From: JBDRLU01 sp043812795
Lineage (GTDB): Bacteria; Chloroflexota; Dehalococcoidia; Dehalococcoidales; UBA2162
Length of the DNA stretch: 64,000 nt
Reading direction: 5' to 3'
Assembly (NCBI GenBank): GCA_043812795.1
Contig: JBDRLU010000038.1
Coordinates: forward strand, 1-64,000
The translations under genes were made by a program, and so were the position numbers. Numbering within the stretch: position 1 is the first letter of the stretch; every line of letters begins with the position of its first letter. Below are positions 16,973-26,354 of this stretch, piece after piece. Below the pieces are notes generated by a model. The model was not told where the DNA came from. It saw nothing but the letters and a program-made list of their open reading frames with translations, and made no database searches.

Positions 16973-17332
16973 TTATTCTCTGGCCGTCTCATCGGCGGTG
17001 ATTTTATCGAGCAACTGCTCGATGCGGTTGCCCCGCTCGATGGAGTCGTCCCAGTGAAAGCTCAGCTCCGGGGTAGAACGCAGCTTCAGGCGCCCGGCGA
17101 GTTCTCTGCGGAAAAAGCCCGAAGCGGCAGTCAAGGCTTTCAGTGTATCTGCCTTTTCGGTGGAGCCGCCCAGAGAGCTGATAAATACCTTGGCGTATTT
17201 CAGGTCGGCGGAAGTAGTCACGCCGGTTACAACCACGAAATTATTGAGCCGGGGGTCTTTGACCTGGCGCTGGAGTAATTTGCTGATTTCCTCACGGATG
17301 AGGCTGTTCACCCGCTCGATGCGATGTGACAT
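16973..17332 (-). CDS. rbfA: Ribosome-binding factor A
   Basis: Small KH-type protein that binds the 30S subunit and helps 16S rRNA 5'-end maturation. The typical opening MSHRIERVNSLIREEISKLL and the segment DPRLNNFVVVTGVTTS identify it, at 119 residues. ATG 17332 is chosen because GGAGGACAACT lies directly upstream; a frame extending 29 codons further overlaps infB and lacks family similarity. The gap to infB is 10 bases. Confidence 0.95.
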   Translation of the reverse strand: MSHRIERVNSLIREEISKLLQRQVKDPRLNNFVVVTGVTTSADLKYAKVFISSLGGSTEKADTLKALTAASGFFRRELAGRLKLRSTPELSFHWDDSIERGNRIEQLLDKITADETARE

Positions 17333-17342
17333 AGTTGTCCTC

Positions 17343-19193
17343 CTAGACAGTTTCTTCGATGCGATAGAATTCCAGTATGTCACCCACCTGGAAATCATTA
17401 AAGTCCTTGAGGACGACACCGGCCTCGTAGCCGGTGAGCACTTCCTTCACGTCATCCTTGAAACGACGCAGACCGATAATAGGCGCGTCAACCACGACTT
17501 TCTTTAACCGCAGCACTCTCACCGAATCGTCGCGGCTCGCTTTACCGTCGGTTACATAAATACCGGCGGCCTTAGCTTTCTTCAGTGCCGGGAAAACAGC
17601 CCGGACCTCGGCATGGCCCTGGACAACTTCAACCTTGGCCGGCTTGAGCATACCTTTGAGAGCTTTGCCGACGTCATCGACCAGATTGTAGATTACGTTG
17701 TAGTAGCGGATGCTGATGCCTTCCAGGTCGGCCAGGCGCTTCGCCCCTAGCTCGGCATTGGTACTGAAACCGACTACGATAGCTTTGGAAGCAATGGCCA
17801 GCAGGATATCGCTCTCGGCAATATTGCCGCTGCCGCTGTGAATGACTCTCACCTTAATTTCGTCGGTGCTCAGTTGCTCCAGGGAATTCCTGATTGGCTC
17901 GATGCTCCCCTGAACATCGGTCTTAAGGACAACATTAAGCTCTTTCACCTGTCCCGTGTTGACCTGCTCGAGCAGGTTGGTCAGAGTGACCGGCTTGGGC
18001 TTGGCCATGGCCTGCTGGGTTTCGGCATGACGCCGTTCAATCAGTGATTTGGCCTGCGCCTCTCCGGTGACGACGGTCAGAGTATCGCCGACCTGCGGCA
18101 CGCTGCCCAGTCCGAGGACAACTGCCGGAGTGGCCGGACCGGCTCGCCTTATCTGCTTACCATCGGAACCGAACATAGCTTTTAATTTGCCCCACGTATC
18201 CCCGACGACGATAATATCGCCCACACGGAGGGTGCCATCGTGAATCAGCACGGTGGCTAACGGCCCCTTGGTCTTATCCATTTCGGCCTCAACTACCGTG
18301 CCGACGGCCGGTTTGTTGGGGTCGGCCCTAAGTTCTTCCATTTCAGCCACCAGCAGCAGGTTCTCCAGTAATTGAGGGATACCCTGGTTCTCGCGGGCGG
18401 AAACAGGCACGGCAATGGTATCGCCACCCCAGTCTTCCGCAACCAGACCGACCTCAGCTAACTGCTGCTTCACTCTATCGGGATTGGCATCGTCCTTATC
18501 GATTTTATTGATGGCCACGACGATAGGCACGCCGGCGGCCCGGGCATGGTTTATTGCTTCGATAGTCTGGGGCATAACACCGTCATCCGCCGCCACTACC
18601 AGAACGGCGATATCCGTCACCTGTGCCCCGCGGGCACGCATGGCCGTAAAGGCCTCATGGCCCGGAGTATCAAGGAAAGTAATTTTTTGTCCGTTAATTT
18701 CTATCTGATAAGCGCCGATGTGCTGGGTGATGCCGCCGGCTTCGGTGGCAACCACATTAGTCTTACGGATGGCATCAAGCAACTTGGTCTTGCCGTGGTC
18801 GACGTGCCCCATAACGGTAATGACCGGCGGTCGTGGTTTAAGACCGCTGGCTTCTTTACCGACGGCCAGATGCTGTTGTTTTTTGATTTCCCGGATGACG
18901 CTGGCCGATTTACTTACCGCCTGCGCTTTAGGGTGGGGTTCAAAATCCAGAGCAACGGCGACTTTGGCCGCCGCTTCATAATCAATGGACTGGGTGATGT
19001 TGGCCATAATGCCATTCCGCATCAATTGCTTGATGATTTCGATGGCACTGACCTGGAGGAGTTCGGCCAGTTCTTTGACATTCAAGCTGGCCGGGATTTC
19101 GATGGGGCGCGTAGCTTCTGCCGGTGCCGGGGCGGCATTCGGCTCTTTACCCGTAGCCCCTAGTTTATTCTCACGTCCACTGGTTCTGGTCAC
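17343..19193 (-). CDS. infB: Translation initiation factor IF-2
   Basis: GTPase that positions initiator tRNA on the 30S subunit. An IF2_N helical domain (about residues 35-85) is followed by G1 GHVDHGKT (129-136), G3 DTPGHEAF and G4 NKID, and domains II-IV continue to the end. At 616 residues it is a short-form IF-2: the long charged N-terminal extension of many bacteria is reduced to about 35 residues. The start is GTG 19193, 3 bases after the ylxR stop, with GGGAG overlapping the end of ylxR. Confidence 0.97.
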   Translation of the reverse strand: MTRTSGRENKLGATGKEPNAAPAPAEATRPIEIPASLNVKELAELLQVSAIEIIKQLMRNGIMANITQSIDYEAAAKVAVALDFEPHPKAQAVSKSASVIREIKKQQHLAVGKEASGLKPRPPVITVMGHVDHGKTKLLDAIRKTNVVATEAGGITQHIGAYQIEINGQKITFLDTPGHEAFTAMRARGAQVTDIAVLVVAADDGVMPQTIEAINHARAAGVPIVVAINKIDKDDANPDRVKQQLAEVGLVAEDWGGDTIAVPVSARENQGIPQLLENLLLVAEMEELRADPNKPAVGTVVEAEMDKTKGPLATVLIHDGTLRVGDIIVVGDTWGKLKAMFGSDGKQIRRAGPATPAVVLGLGSVPQVGDTLTVVTGEAQAKSLIERRHAETQQAMAKPKPVTLTNLLEQVNTGQVKELNVVLKTDVQGSIEPIRNSLEQLSTDEIKVRVIHSGSGNIAESDILLAIASKAIVVGFSTNAELGAKRLADLEGISIRYYNVIYNLVDDVGKALKGMLKPAKVEVVQGHAEVRAVFPALKKAKAAGIYVTDGKASRDDSVRVLRLKKVVVDAPIIGLRRFKDDVKEVLTGYEAGVVLKDFNDFQVGDILEFYRIEETV

Positions 19194-19196
19194 TGA

Positions 19197-19496
19197 CTAT
19201 TCTCCCAGGAGCGAATTCTTATCTTTGACGAGGCGCTCTTTGTTCTCTTGGGTCACTGTAGTACGTAGTGCGTACTCGATGCGACCACCTTTCAAAGCTG
19301 CTTCCCAGCATTCCGGGGCGCGGCACAAGTAGGCGCCGCGTCCGGTCTTTTTACCGGCGGCATCAATCTGGATACTGCCATCGGCAGTACGTACCAGACG
19401 AATCAGCTCCCGCTTTGCCTTTACCTTGCGGCAGGCTACACACGTCCGCTGCGGTACATCCCGGGCGGGGCATGGGCTAAAACTCTTCCTCTTCAT
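19197..19496 (-). CDS. YlxR family RNA-binding protein
   Basis: Small basic protein of 99 residues with the family hallmark RTCVACR (about residues 18-24) followed by GRGAYLC. YlxR proteins are typically encoded between nusA and infB, as here, and are thought to bind RNA. Its ATG at 19496 overlaps the 3' end of nusA by 20 bases, so translation is probably coupled. Confidence 0.93.
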   Translation of the reverse strand: MKRKSFSPCPARDVPQRTCVACRKVKAKRELIRLVRTADGSIQIDAAGKKTGRGAYLCRAPECWEAALKGGRIEYALRTTVTQENKERLVKDKNSLLGE

Positions 19497-20886
19497 CTAA
19501 ACCCAGGTCTTCTTTCCGGCGCTTTCTAAACTTGACGGCATCCTCGTCTTTAACGGGAACACCTTTCTTTTTCCGCTTCTTGGTCTGAGCTTGCGGCTTG
19601 GTCGGTCCGGCCATGCCGAGGTCTTCCGAAAAGCGCAGCCGGACGGCCGGTTGTTTCAGGGGTACCGGCGAAACAAGGACGGTTTCCGCGGGCAGCGGTT
19701 CGGCGACTGGTTCTGACGGAACTGGTTCCGGCTCAGTAGCCTCTTCGTCCAAAACCGGCTCGGCAATGGCCTCTTCTGTAGCTTCGGGTACGGCTTCAGC
19801 CACTTCTCCCCTCGCGGCTTCGGCCTCTGCCGCTCTGGCTGCTTTTTCAGCCTCGGCGGCCGTGGCGCTCTTGATATCAATACGCCACCCCGCAAGTTTA
19901 GCGGCCAACCTGACATTCTGCCCTTCTTTGCCAATGGCCAGCGAGAGCTGGCGGTCGGGGACAATCACCGTGGCGACCTGTTCTTCCTTATTCAGTTCCA
20001 CGCTTATTATCTGGGCCGGGCTCAGCGCGTTGGCAATAAAGGTGGCCGTGTCCGGGCTCCAGGCAACAACATCTATTTTTTCGCCACTCAGTTCGTTAAC
20101 AATATTTTGTATCCGGATGCCCCGCAGTCCAACACAACAACCGACCGGGTCGACACCTTCCTGGCGCGAGGCGACCGCGACTTTGCTTCGTGAACCGGCT
20201 TCGCGGGCAATCGATTTTATTTCAACCACTCCACTGTAAATCTCCGGCACTTCTATCTCGAAGAGTCGCCGCAGTAAATTAGGGTGCGTACGCGAGACAA
20301 GTACCCTAGGCCCCTTGGGTGTGCGGGCTACTTCCAGCATGTAAACTCTGATCCGCTGGCCGACACGATATCTCTCATTCGGAATGCGCTCGGCAGCAGG
20401 CAATAGCGCTTCGGTACGGCCCAGGTCGATGTAGGCTTGCCTCGGGTCAATGCGCTGGACGATACCCGTGGTAACATCGCCTTCCTTGCCGGCGTATTCT
20501 TCGATAATGGCACTATTTTCGGCTTCGTGCAGTCGCTGCAAAATAACCTGCTTCGCCGTCTGTGCCGCAATCCGTCCGGCGTTGGCCGGCGTGGCTTCGA
20601 CCATCACGGCCTCACCGAGCTGTACCTCGGGTTTGATGCGGCGTGCTTCTTGAAGCGAAATTTCACGGCGAGTATCGGCCGGCTTTTCTACCACGGCTTT
20701 CTCGGCCCACACCTGGACCTTACCGGTATTGGGACTAATCTTGACCGCAATATTCTGGTTAGCCGCAAAACTGTCTTTGCGGTAAGCGGATACCAGCGCT
20801 GCTTCGACGGCGCCAATGACCACTTCCTTCGGCAGGTTCTTTTCTGCCGAGAGCTGAGTGATCGCAATCAGAAAATCACTCTTCAT
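19477..20886 (-). CDS. nusA: Transcription termination/antitermination factor NusA
   Basis: Binds RNA polymerase and modulates pausing and termination. The N-terminal domain (residues 1-125), S1 domain (GIVQRIDPRQAYIDLGRTEALLP region) and two KH domains (CCVGLRGIRIQNI; AIGKEGQNVRLAAKL) are in order. After about residue 345 comes a long acidic Ala/Glu/Pro tail, then a short Lys-rich patch and an acidic end, instead of the acidic repeats of E. coli NusA. At 469 residues it is longer than Gram-positive NusA because of this tail. It heads the block behind a clear promoter. No rimP precedes it, whereas many genomes have one there. Confidence 0.96.
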   Translation of the reverse strand: MKSDFLIAITQLSAEKNLPKEVVIGAVEAALVSAYRKDSFAANQNIAVKISPNTGKVQVWAEKAVVEKPADTRREISLQEARRIKPEVQLGEAVMVEATPANAGRIAAQTAKQVILQRLHEAENSAIIEEYAGKEGDVTTGIVQRIDPRQAYIDLGRTEALLPAAERIPNERYRVGQRIRVYMLEVARTPKGPRVLVSRTHPNLLRRLFEIEVPEIYSGVVEIKSIAREAGSRSKVAVASRQEGVDPVGCCVGLRGIRIQNIVNELSGEKIDVVAWSPDTATFIANALSPAQIISVELNKEEQVATVIVPDRQLSLAIGKEGQNVRLAAKLAGWRIDIKSATAAEAEKAARAAEAEAARGEVAEAVPEATEEAIAEPVLDEEATEPEPVPSEPVAEPLPAETVLVSPVPLKQPAVRLRFSEDLGMAGPTKPQAQTKKRKKKGVPVKDEDAVKFRKRRKEDLGLDEEEEF

Positions 20887-20942
20887 CTCCGATTCGCCCC
20901 CAAATAACTATTAATCCCCATAATAACCCCAATAAAACGAAA

Positions 20943-20962
20943 AGTGGGACTCAACCCACTTC
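20943..20962 (-). promoter_or_regulatory. Hairpin in the nusA leader
   Basis: Inverted repeat AAGTGGG / CCCACTT with a 6-base loop, between the promoter and the start of nusA. It could be a 5' stabilising stem or an attenuation element, but no T-run follows it, so it is not a standard terminator. Confidence 0.4.
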
Positions 20963-20971
20963 GTATGACCA

Positions 20972-21000
20972 GTATATCATAGTAAAATTAGCGATGCAAG
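20972..21000 (-). promoter_or_regulatory. Promoter of the nusA-infB block
   Basis: On the minus strand, TTGCAT (21000-20995), a 17-base spacer and TATACT (20977-20972), leaving a leader of about 80 bases before nusA. Confidence 0.7.
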
Positions 21001-21126
21001 TTTCATCACCACGTTGCCCGCAGGCATGCCAGCAATATCGAAAACCAATGGATAACACGCAGAACCTAGTCTGGTAATCCCGATGATGATGGACTATAAT
21101 ATGAGTTACTGTAAAAGAAGGTCGGG

Positions 21127-22293
21127 ATGGAAGATTTAAAGGCCGCTGTTACGCAGGAAATAGATGTTCGTTCTCCTCAGCTTCGTGAGCTTTCCCTACA
21201 AATCCACGCTCATCCAGAACTGGGCTTCAAAGAAGTCAAGGCAGCCGACTGGTTAACGCAATACCTCGGCGAGAATGGCTTCTCAGTCGAGCGCGGTCTG
21301 TGCGGCCTGCCTACAGCGTTCAAAGCGACTTACGGGAAAGGGAAGCCAGCTATTGCTTTGCTGGCTGAGTATGATGCCTTACCTGACGTCGGACATGCCT
21401 GCGGTCATAGCCTCATTTGTGTTGGCGCCGTTGGTGCCGGAGTAGCGGCCCGGCCAGCTATTGATAGGTTCGGTGGTAGCCTGCTGGTAATCGGCACACC
21501 GGCTGAAGAGCTGTACGGCGGTAAGGCAATCATGGCGAAACAGGGCGCCTTCAATGATTTGGATGCGGCGATGATGTTCCATCCCGGGAGCTGCGATGTA
21601 GCCACCACCCACGCGCTGGCCTGCCAAGGTCTGGAAGTTGAATTTTTTGGTAAAGCCGCCCATGCTGCTGCCAGGCCGGAAGCGGCTATCAATGCACTGG
21701 AGGCGATGCTCCAGTCGTTCAACGCAATTAATTCATTGCGGCAACACATTAAGAGCACGGCCCGTGTTCACGGTATCATTACCGATGGCGGGCAGGCAGC
21801 CAACGTAGTGCCGGCCCATAGTGCCGGTTCCTTCCTGGTCCGTGCCGAAGACGATACCTACCTTGAGGAATTGAAGAAAAGGGTACTGGACTGTTTCGTT
21901 GGAGCGGCCTGCGCGACCGGTGCCCGCCTGCAATACAAGTGGGATGATATCTGCTATGCCACCATGCGTAATAATATCGTTCTGGCCCAGCTATTTATCC
22001 AGAATATGCAATCGTTAGGGTGTAACGTTATCCTGGCCAACCCCGGCCGTGGTTTCGGCAGTACCGATATGGGCAATGTCAGTCACGTGGTGCCGAGCAT
22101 CCATGCCTCGGTGGCGATTGCCGGTAAAGAAGTACTGGGCCACTCTCCGGAATTTGCCGTGGCCGCTGCTTCGGAGGCGGGTATGAAAGGGATGCTCGAT
22201 GCGGCCAAGGCTTTGGCCATGACAGCAGTGGACTTGCTCACCGACCCCGAAACGCTTGCCCGGGCTAAAGAGGAATTCCAGCAGGGAACATGA
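21127..22293 (+). CDS. M20 family amidohydrolase (AbgB/M20D-like)
   Basis: Metal-dependent amidohydrolase of 388 residues. Metal-site segments are visible: LLAEYDALPDVGHACGHS (about residues 79-97) and GTPAEELYGGK (about 121-131). The pattern is closest to the p-aminobenzoyl-glutamate hydrolase/indole-acetyl-amino-acid hydrolase group (M20D), so an N-acyl amino acid or peptide is the likely substrate. A -10 box TATAAT (21095-21100) lies upstream. Its stop overlaps the next ATG as ATGA, making it the first gene of a long operon through trxB. It is probably unrelated in mechanism to the activase genes it leads. Confidence 0.8.
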   Translation: MEDLKAAVTQEIDVRSPQLRELSLQIHAHPELGFKEVKAADWLTQYLGENGFSVERGLCGLPTAFKATYGKGKPAIALLAEYDALPDVGHACGHSLICVGAVGAGVAARPAIDRFGGSLLVIGTPAEELYGGKAIMAKQGAFNDLDAAMMFHPGSCDVATTHALACQGLEVEFFGKAAHAAARPEAAINALEAMLQSFNAINSLRQHIKSTARVHGIITDGGQAANVVPAHSAGSFLVRAEDDTYLEELKKRVLDCFVGAACATGARLQYKWDDICYATMRNNIVLAQLFIQNMQSLGCNVILANPGRGFGSTDMGNVSHVVPSIHASVAIAGKEVLGHSPEFAVAAASEAGMKGMLDAAKALAMTAVDLLTDPETLARAKEEFQQGT

Positions 22294-23276
22294 TTAGAGT
22301 CGGTATTCCCCGCGCTCTGCTCTATTACCAATACTACCCCGCCTGGAAAGCCTTTTTCGAGAAGCTGGGGGCATCGGTCGTTGTGTCACCGCCGACCACT
22401 CCGGCAATGCTGGTCGCCGGTTCGGCACGAGTGGTCGCCGATACCTGCTTGCCGGTAAAGGTATTTCTCGGCCACGTTCTGGCGTTGGTGGACCAGTGCG
22501 ATTGTCTTTTTATTCCGGTTATCCGCAGTGTGAAAGGTAAAACCTATAACTGCTCTAAATTTCTCGGCCTGCCCGATATGACCAGGGCGGTGGTGCCTGA
22601 ATCGCCACCCGTGCTGGATATCGAGATTGACGTTAACCGGGGAAAATGGGCACTTAATAGAGCCATTTACCGGCTGGGGCGCCACTTCGCCTGGAATCCG
22701 CTGGCAGTCAGGGAGGCCGGTCTGGCGGCATGGGAAACCTACGGGAGTTATCGCGGGTTAATGTCGGCGAAAAGACTAACACCACCCCGGGCCATCAATG
22801 AGATATCAGGTACGGAACCGGGTATACCTTCGCGCCAAAAGGAAGCCGGGGAGACGGCCATCGCCCTCGTCGGCCATCCTTATCTTCTCTACGATGAATA
22901 TATCAACCACCGTATCATTCACCGGCTGGAAGCGGCGGGTAGCCGCATCGTAACTCCGGAAATGCTGGCTGCCCGGGAACTCGAGGCGGGAATTACCCAG
23001 GTAGTAGGCCAAGCCTACTGGACATATGAGGCCGAAGTCGTCGGGGCGGGAGGACACTACTTACGTAACGGAGTTGATGGTATTATTGGTATAATGGCTT
23101 TTGGTTGTGGCCCCGACTCGTTAATGATGGATATGGTGCGCCGGGAGGCCACCCGTCTGAAAGCGACGCCCTTTATGAACCTGACTCTGGAAGAGCACAC
23201 CGCCGAGGCGGGTGTCATCACCCGCCTGGAAGCTTTTCTTGATATGGTCGAGAGAAAGAAGAGGAAGCAACAATAA
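22290..23276 (+). CDS. DUF2229-type acyl-CoA dehydratase activase-related protein (N-terminal type)
   Basis: The 328-residue product begins IRVGIPRALLYYQYYPAWKAFFEKLG and has cysteines in ADTCLPVKVFLGH and TYNCSKF. This is the pattern of DUF2229 proteins, which are often fused to BadF/HgdC activases in very large proteins. It is related in fold to the HgdB-type subunits of 2-hydroxyacyl-CoA dehydratases, in which such cysteines bind a 4Fe-4S cluster. Here it is a separate gene. The ATG overlaps the preceding stop by 4 bases, and the next related gene follows after 2 bases. Biochemical role unknown. Confidence 0.75.
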   Translation: MIRVGIPRALLYYQYYPAWKAFFEKLGASVVVSPPTTPAMLVAGSARVVADTCLPVKVFLGHVLALVDQCDCLFIPVIRSVKGKTYNCSKFLGLPDMTRAVVPESPPVLDIEIDVNRGKWALNRAIYRLGRHFAWNPLAVREAGLAAWETYGSYRGLMSAKRLTPPRAINEISGTEPGIPSRQKEAGETAIALVGHPYLLYDEYINHRIIHRLEAAGSRIVTPEMLAARELEAGITQVVGQAYWTYEAEVVGAGGHYLRNGVDGIIGIMAFGCGPDSLMMDMVRREATRLKATPFMNLTLEEHTAEAGVITRLEAFLDMVERKKRKQQ

Positions 23277-23278
23277 AA

Positions 23279-24373
23279 ATGCGCATCAGTATGCCCCACA
23301 TGGGCAATCTTTATATTCCCTTCAGCGCCCTTTTCCGGCGGTTGGACCTCGATTTTGTTATGCCGCCGCTCAACAGTCAGCGCACGATGTCCCTCGGTGT
23401 TAAATACTCACCCGAGGGACTATGCCTTCCCTTTAAACTGACTCTGGGCAATTTACTTGAGGCGGTGGAGTTGGGAGCGGACACTTTCATCATGCCCGCT
23501 GGCTACGGCATCTGTCGGCTGGGTTACTATGCTAAAACGCAGGAGCACGTCCTGCGTGACCTGGGACACAACGTTGACGTGGTGGCGGTGGGTGTCTCCG
23601 AACAGAAACTTCTCGGTCTATTGAAAACGATTAAACGCCTGTCGAACGGTGCCTCGTGGGCGAAAATTTTACCCGCTTTTCGCTTCGGTATGAACAAACT
23701 CAATGCTCTCGACCGAATTGAGCGGGTGGTGCAAAAAGTACGCGCTGTAGAGCAGGTCAGAGGCACGGCTAACCGGCTCTTCGCCCGGGCGGTCAAGGCT
23801 ATCGACGAGGCTGACGATTATGATACGCTGAAAAAAACGCAGGTCGATTATATTGGCGAGCTTAACCGGGTGACCAAGACCGAAGTCCGGCCACTAGTCG
23901 TTGGCATTACCGGCGAGTTCTACGTTTTACTGGAGCCCTTCTCCAGCTTTGATGTCGAGAGCGAGCTGGGTAAATTAGGGGTAGAAGTCAGGCGGCGGAC
24001 TTTTATCTCGGAATGGACTAAGTTCAGCTATTTCCTCAACCCACTGGGTATCAACGAAAATGACCGCATTCATCAGGCCGCCCGGCCTTATCTCAGGCGA
24101 GACATCGGAGGTGATGGCTGGGAATCAGTCGGTGAGAAAGTACTTCACGCTAAAGAATACGATGGTATCATTCATCTGGCTCCCTTCACCTGTATGCCGG
24201 AAATAGTTGCCCAGAATATCATGCCCAAGACCAGGGAAAATATTCCCGTGCTAACTTTGCTATGTGATGAGCAGATTACCAAGACCGGTGTCCTTACCCG
24301 GTTGGAAGCCTTTGTCGATTTGCTGGAACGAAAGCGGAGAATGGGCTTGAAGAGCAGGTCGGCCACGTGCTAA
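23279..24373 (+). CDS. Second DUF2229/HgdB-like activase-related protein
   Basis: The 364-residue product carries the same organisation as its upstream neighbour but is diverged. SPEGLCLPFKLTLGN and MPAGYGICRLGYYAK supply cysteines in positions matching the DUF2229/HgdB iron-sulfur region, and a late segment HLAPFTCMPEIVAQNI has another. The end resembles the end of the upstream protein (KTGVLTRLEAFVDLLERKRR against EAGVITRLEAFLDMVERKKR), so the pair looks like an ancient duplication. Gaps are 2 bases to the upstream gene and 14 to the activase gene. Confidence 0.75.
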   Translation: MRISMPHMGNLYIPFSALFRRLDLDFVMPPLNSQRTMSLGVKYSPEGLCLPFKLTLGNLLEAVELGADTFIMPAGYGICRLGYYAKTQEHVLRDLGHNVDVVAVGVSEQKLLGLLKTIKRLSNGASWAKILPAFRFGMNKLNALDRIERVVQKVRAVEQVRGTANRLFARAVKAIDEADDYDTLKKTQVDYIGELNRVTKTEVRPLVVGITGEFYVLLEPFSSFDVESELGKLGVEVRRRTFISEWTKFSYFLNPLGINENDRIHQAARPYLRRDIGGDGWESVGEKVLHAKEYDGIIHLAPFTCMPEIVAQNIMPKTRENIPVLTLLCDEQITKTGVLTRLEAFVDLLERKRRMGLKSRSATC

Positions 24374-24387
24374 TGTAAGAAAATCCG

Positions 24388-25362
24388 ATGAAGAGTTATT
24401 TAGGTATTGATGTCGGTTCGGTAACCACCAAGCTGGCCTTACTCGACGAGAAGGACGAGCTGATTGCTCATACTTACCTGTTGACGCAGGGCAAGCCTAT
24501 CGACATGGTGCAACGGGGGCTAACGCAGATTAAACAAATGCTACCTGAAGGTACGACTATCTGCGGTGTGGCGACGACCGGCAGCGCCCGTTATCTGGCC
24601 GGCGTTATCGTCGGTGCCGACCTGGTCAAAAATGAAATTACCTGCCAGGCGACGGGCACGCTCCGTTACTTTCCCGAAGTACAGACGATTATCGAGATTG
24701 GCGGGCAGGACAGCAAGATTATCATCGTGCGCGATGGCATCGTCACCGATTTCGGCATGAACACCGTCTGTGCGGCGGGCACGGGCAGTTTTCTGGAACA
24801 TCAGGCGCAGCGTCTGAATATGAACATTCAGGAGTTCAGCCGGCGGGCGCTGGAGAGCCAGACACCGGTGCGTATTGCCGGGCGGTGTACTGTTTTCGGC
24901 GAATCGGACATGATTCACAAGCAGCAAATGGGACACCGTGTCGAAGACATCATCTATGGCTTGTGTCAGGCGCTGGTGCGCAACTATCTCAATAACGTCG
25001 GTATGGGGAAGAGCATCGAGCCGCCGGTGGTCTTCCAGGGCGGGGTTGCTTTTAACCAGGCTATTGTCAAGTCATTTCGTGAGGAACTTAACACGGAAAT
25101 TATGGTGCCGCCTCACCACGAAGTCATGGGGGCCATCGGGGCAGCGTTACTGGCACACGATGAAGTGGTGGCAAAAAATAATGGCAGTAAATTCAAGGGC
25201 TTCGGGGTTAGCGAAATCAACTACCGGACGTCTTCATTCGAATGTAAGTCCTGCCCCAACCTGTGCGAGATAGCTCAGCTTTCGATTGAGAGCCGGGTCT
25301 TAGCCCGATGGGGCGGTCGTTGCGATTTATGGGAGCAAAGCCCGAGCGAGGAACTGAAATGA
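24388..25362 (+). CDS. BadF/HgdC-type ATP-dependent activase
   Basis: ASKHA-fold ATPase of 324 residues. Such proteins use a subunit-bridging 4Fe-4S cluster to inject a high-energy electron into 2-hydroxyacyl-CoA dehydratases or benzoyl-CoA reductases. Nucleotide segments GIDVGSVTTKLALLD (residues 5-19) and EIGGQDSKI are clear. The two cluster cysteines are in NTVCAAGTGSFLEHQA and AGRCTVFGESDM. A C-terminal addition CKSCPNLCEIAQ with a later GGRCDLW adds four more cysteines, typical of the DUF2229-linked activases. No dehydratase alpha/beta pair lies in this window, so the acceptor is unknown. Confidence 0.88.
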   Translation: MKSYLGIDVGSVTTKLALLDEKDELIAHTYLLTQGKPIDMVQRGLTQIKQMLPEGTTICGVATTGSARYLAGVIVGADLVKNEITCQATGTLRYFPEVQTIIEIGGQDSKIIIVRDGIVTDFGMNTVCAAGTGSFLEHQAQRLNMNIQEFSRRALESQTPVRIAGRCTVFGESDMIHKQQMGHRVEDIIYGLCQALVRNYLNNVGMGKSIEPPVVFQGGVAFNQAIVKSFREELNTEIMVPPHHEVMGAIGAALLAHDEVVAKNNGSKFKGFGVSEINYRTSSFECKSCPNLCEIAQLSIESRVLARWGGRCDLWEQSPSEELK

Positions 25363-26354
25363 TAATCGCCGTTGATGCTTCGGGCGGGGAGTATGCCCCG
25401 CACGAGATAGTTAAAGGGGCCATTAAAGCGGCCCAAGAATATAAAGTGGGCATTGCCCTGGTCGGACGTAAGGAAATTCTCCACGTGCTAGCCGGGCGCC
25501 ATCTCGATAAACTGGGCATGACCATCGTCGATGCCGACGAGGTTATTGATTTTCATGATTCACCGGTCGAGGCTGTACGTGGCAAGCCGGACTCGTCGAT
25601 AGTGGTCGGCACCAATCTGGTCAAGGAAGGGAAAGCCGAAGCTTTTGTCTCCGCCGGCAATACCGGTGCCGTCTTTTATGCTGCCCTGTCCATGCTGGGC
25701 CGCATAAAAGGCATCGAGCGCCCGGCTATCGGTACGCTTATCTGTATCAATAACATGGCCCCTTTCCTTCTCATTGATTCTGGGGCTAATGCCGATTGCC
25801 GGCCGGATTTTCTGGTCCAGTTTGCTCACCTCGGCAATATCTACGCGCGGGAAATACTGGGCATCAAATCGCCACGCATCGGTTTGCTAAGCAACGGCGA
25901 AGAGGAAAGTAAAGGTAACCGTCTTACTCTAGAAAGCCACGAATTATTGAAGAAAACTACATTGAACTTCATTGGTAATGTGGAAGGTCAGGATATACCG
26001 CTGGGTAAGGCTGACGTTTTTGTCACCGATGGTTTTACCGGTAATATCGTGCTCAAGACAATCGAAGGTCTGAGTACCACATGGCTTTATTCGCTTGGCC
26101 AGGTAGGCCAAATTTTCTCGAAGGCGTATCGTTTACCCACGCGGTCGGCGCGTCGGGACATCGGCGTCGAATCATGGGCGAAAAGGCTGGACTTTCAGGA
26201 ATACGGCGGCGCCTGTTTGTTGGGGATAGATGGCAATATCGTCATTTCCCACGGACGCAGCCAGGCCCGGGCCATCAAAAATGCCATCAGTTTAGCCCGA
26301 CAGACGGTTGAACGCAGTCTCTGTGAAAAGATTAAGGAGGAAATGCATGAGTAA
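25359..26354 (+). CDS. plsX: Phosphate acyltransferase PlsX
   Basis: Converts acyl-ACP to acyl-phosphate for phosphatidic acid synthesis. The opening MIIAVDASGGEYAPHEIVKGA, the central VSAGNTGA and the late DVFVTDGFTGNIVLK are diagnostic, with 331 residues. ATG 25359 overlaps the activase stop as ATGA; a longer in-frame start at 25308 lies inside the activase gene and lacks the family N-terminus. One unusual point is AVDASGGEYAP, where most members have AVDAMGGDxAP. Its place in an operon with activase and thioredoxin genes rather than with fabH/fabD is uncommon. Confidence 0.93.
   Translation: MIIAVDASGGEYAPHEIVKGAIKAAQEYKVGIALVGRKEILHVLAGRHLDKLGMTIVDADEVIDFHDSPVEAVRGKPDSSIVVGTNLVKEGKAEAFVSAGNTGAVFYAALSMLGRIKGIERPAIGTLICINNMAPFLLIDSGANADCRPDFLVQFAHLGNIYAREILGIKSPRIGLLSNGEEESKGNRLTLESHELLKKTTLNFIGNVEGQDIPLGKADVFVTDGFTGNIVLKTIEGLSTTWLYSLGQVGQIFSKAYRLPTRSARRDIGVESWAKRLDFQEYGGACLLGIDGNIVISHGRSQARAIKNAISLARQTVERSLCEKIKEEMHE

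Noticed and set aside
17333..17419. N-terminal extension of rbfA by 29 codons
   Set aside because: It runs into infB, whereas ATG 17332 has a perfect Shine-Dalgarno and the family N-terminus.
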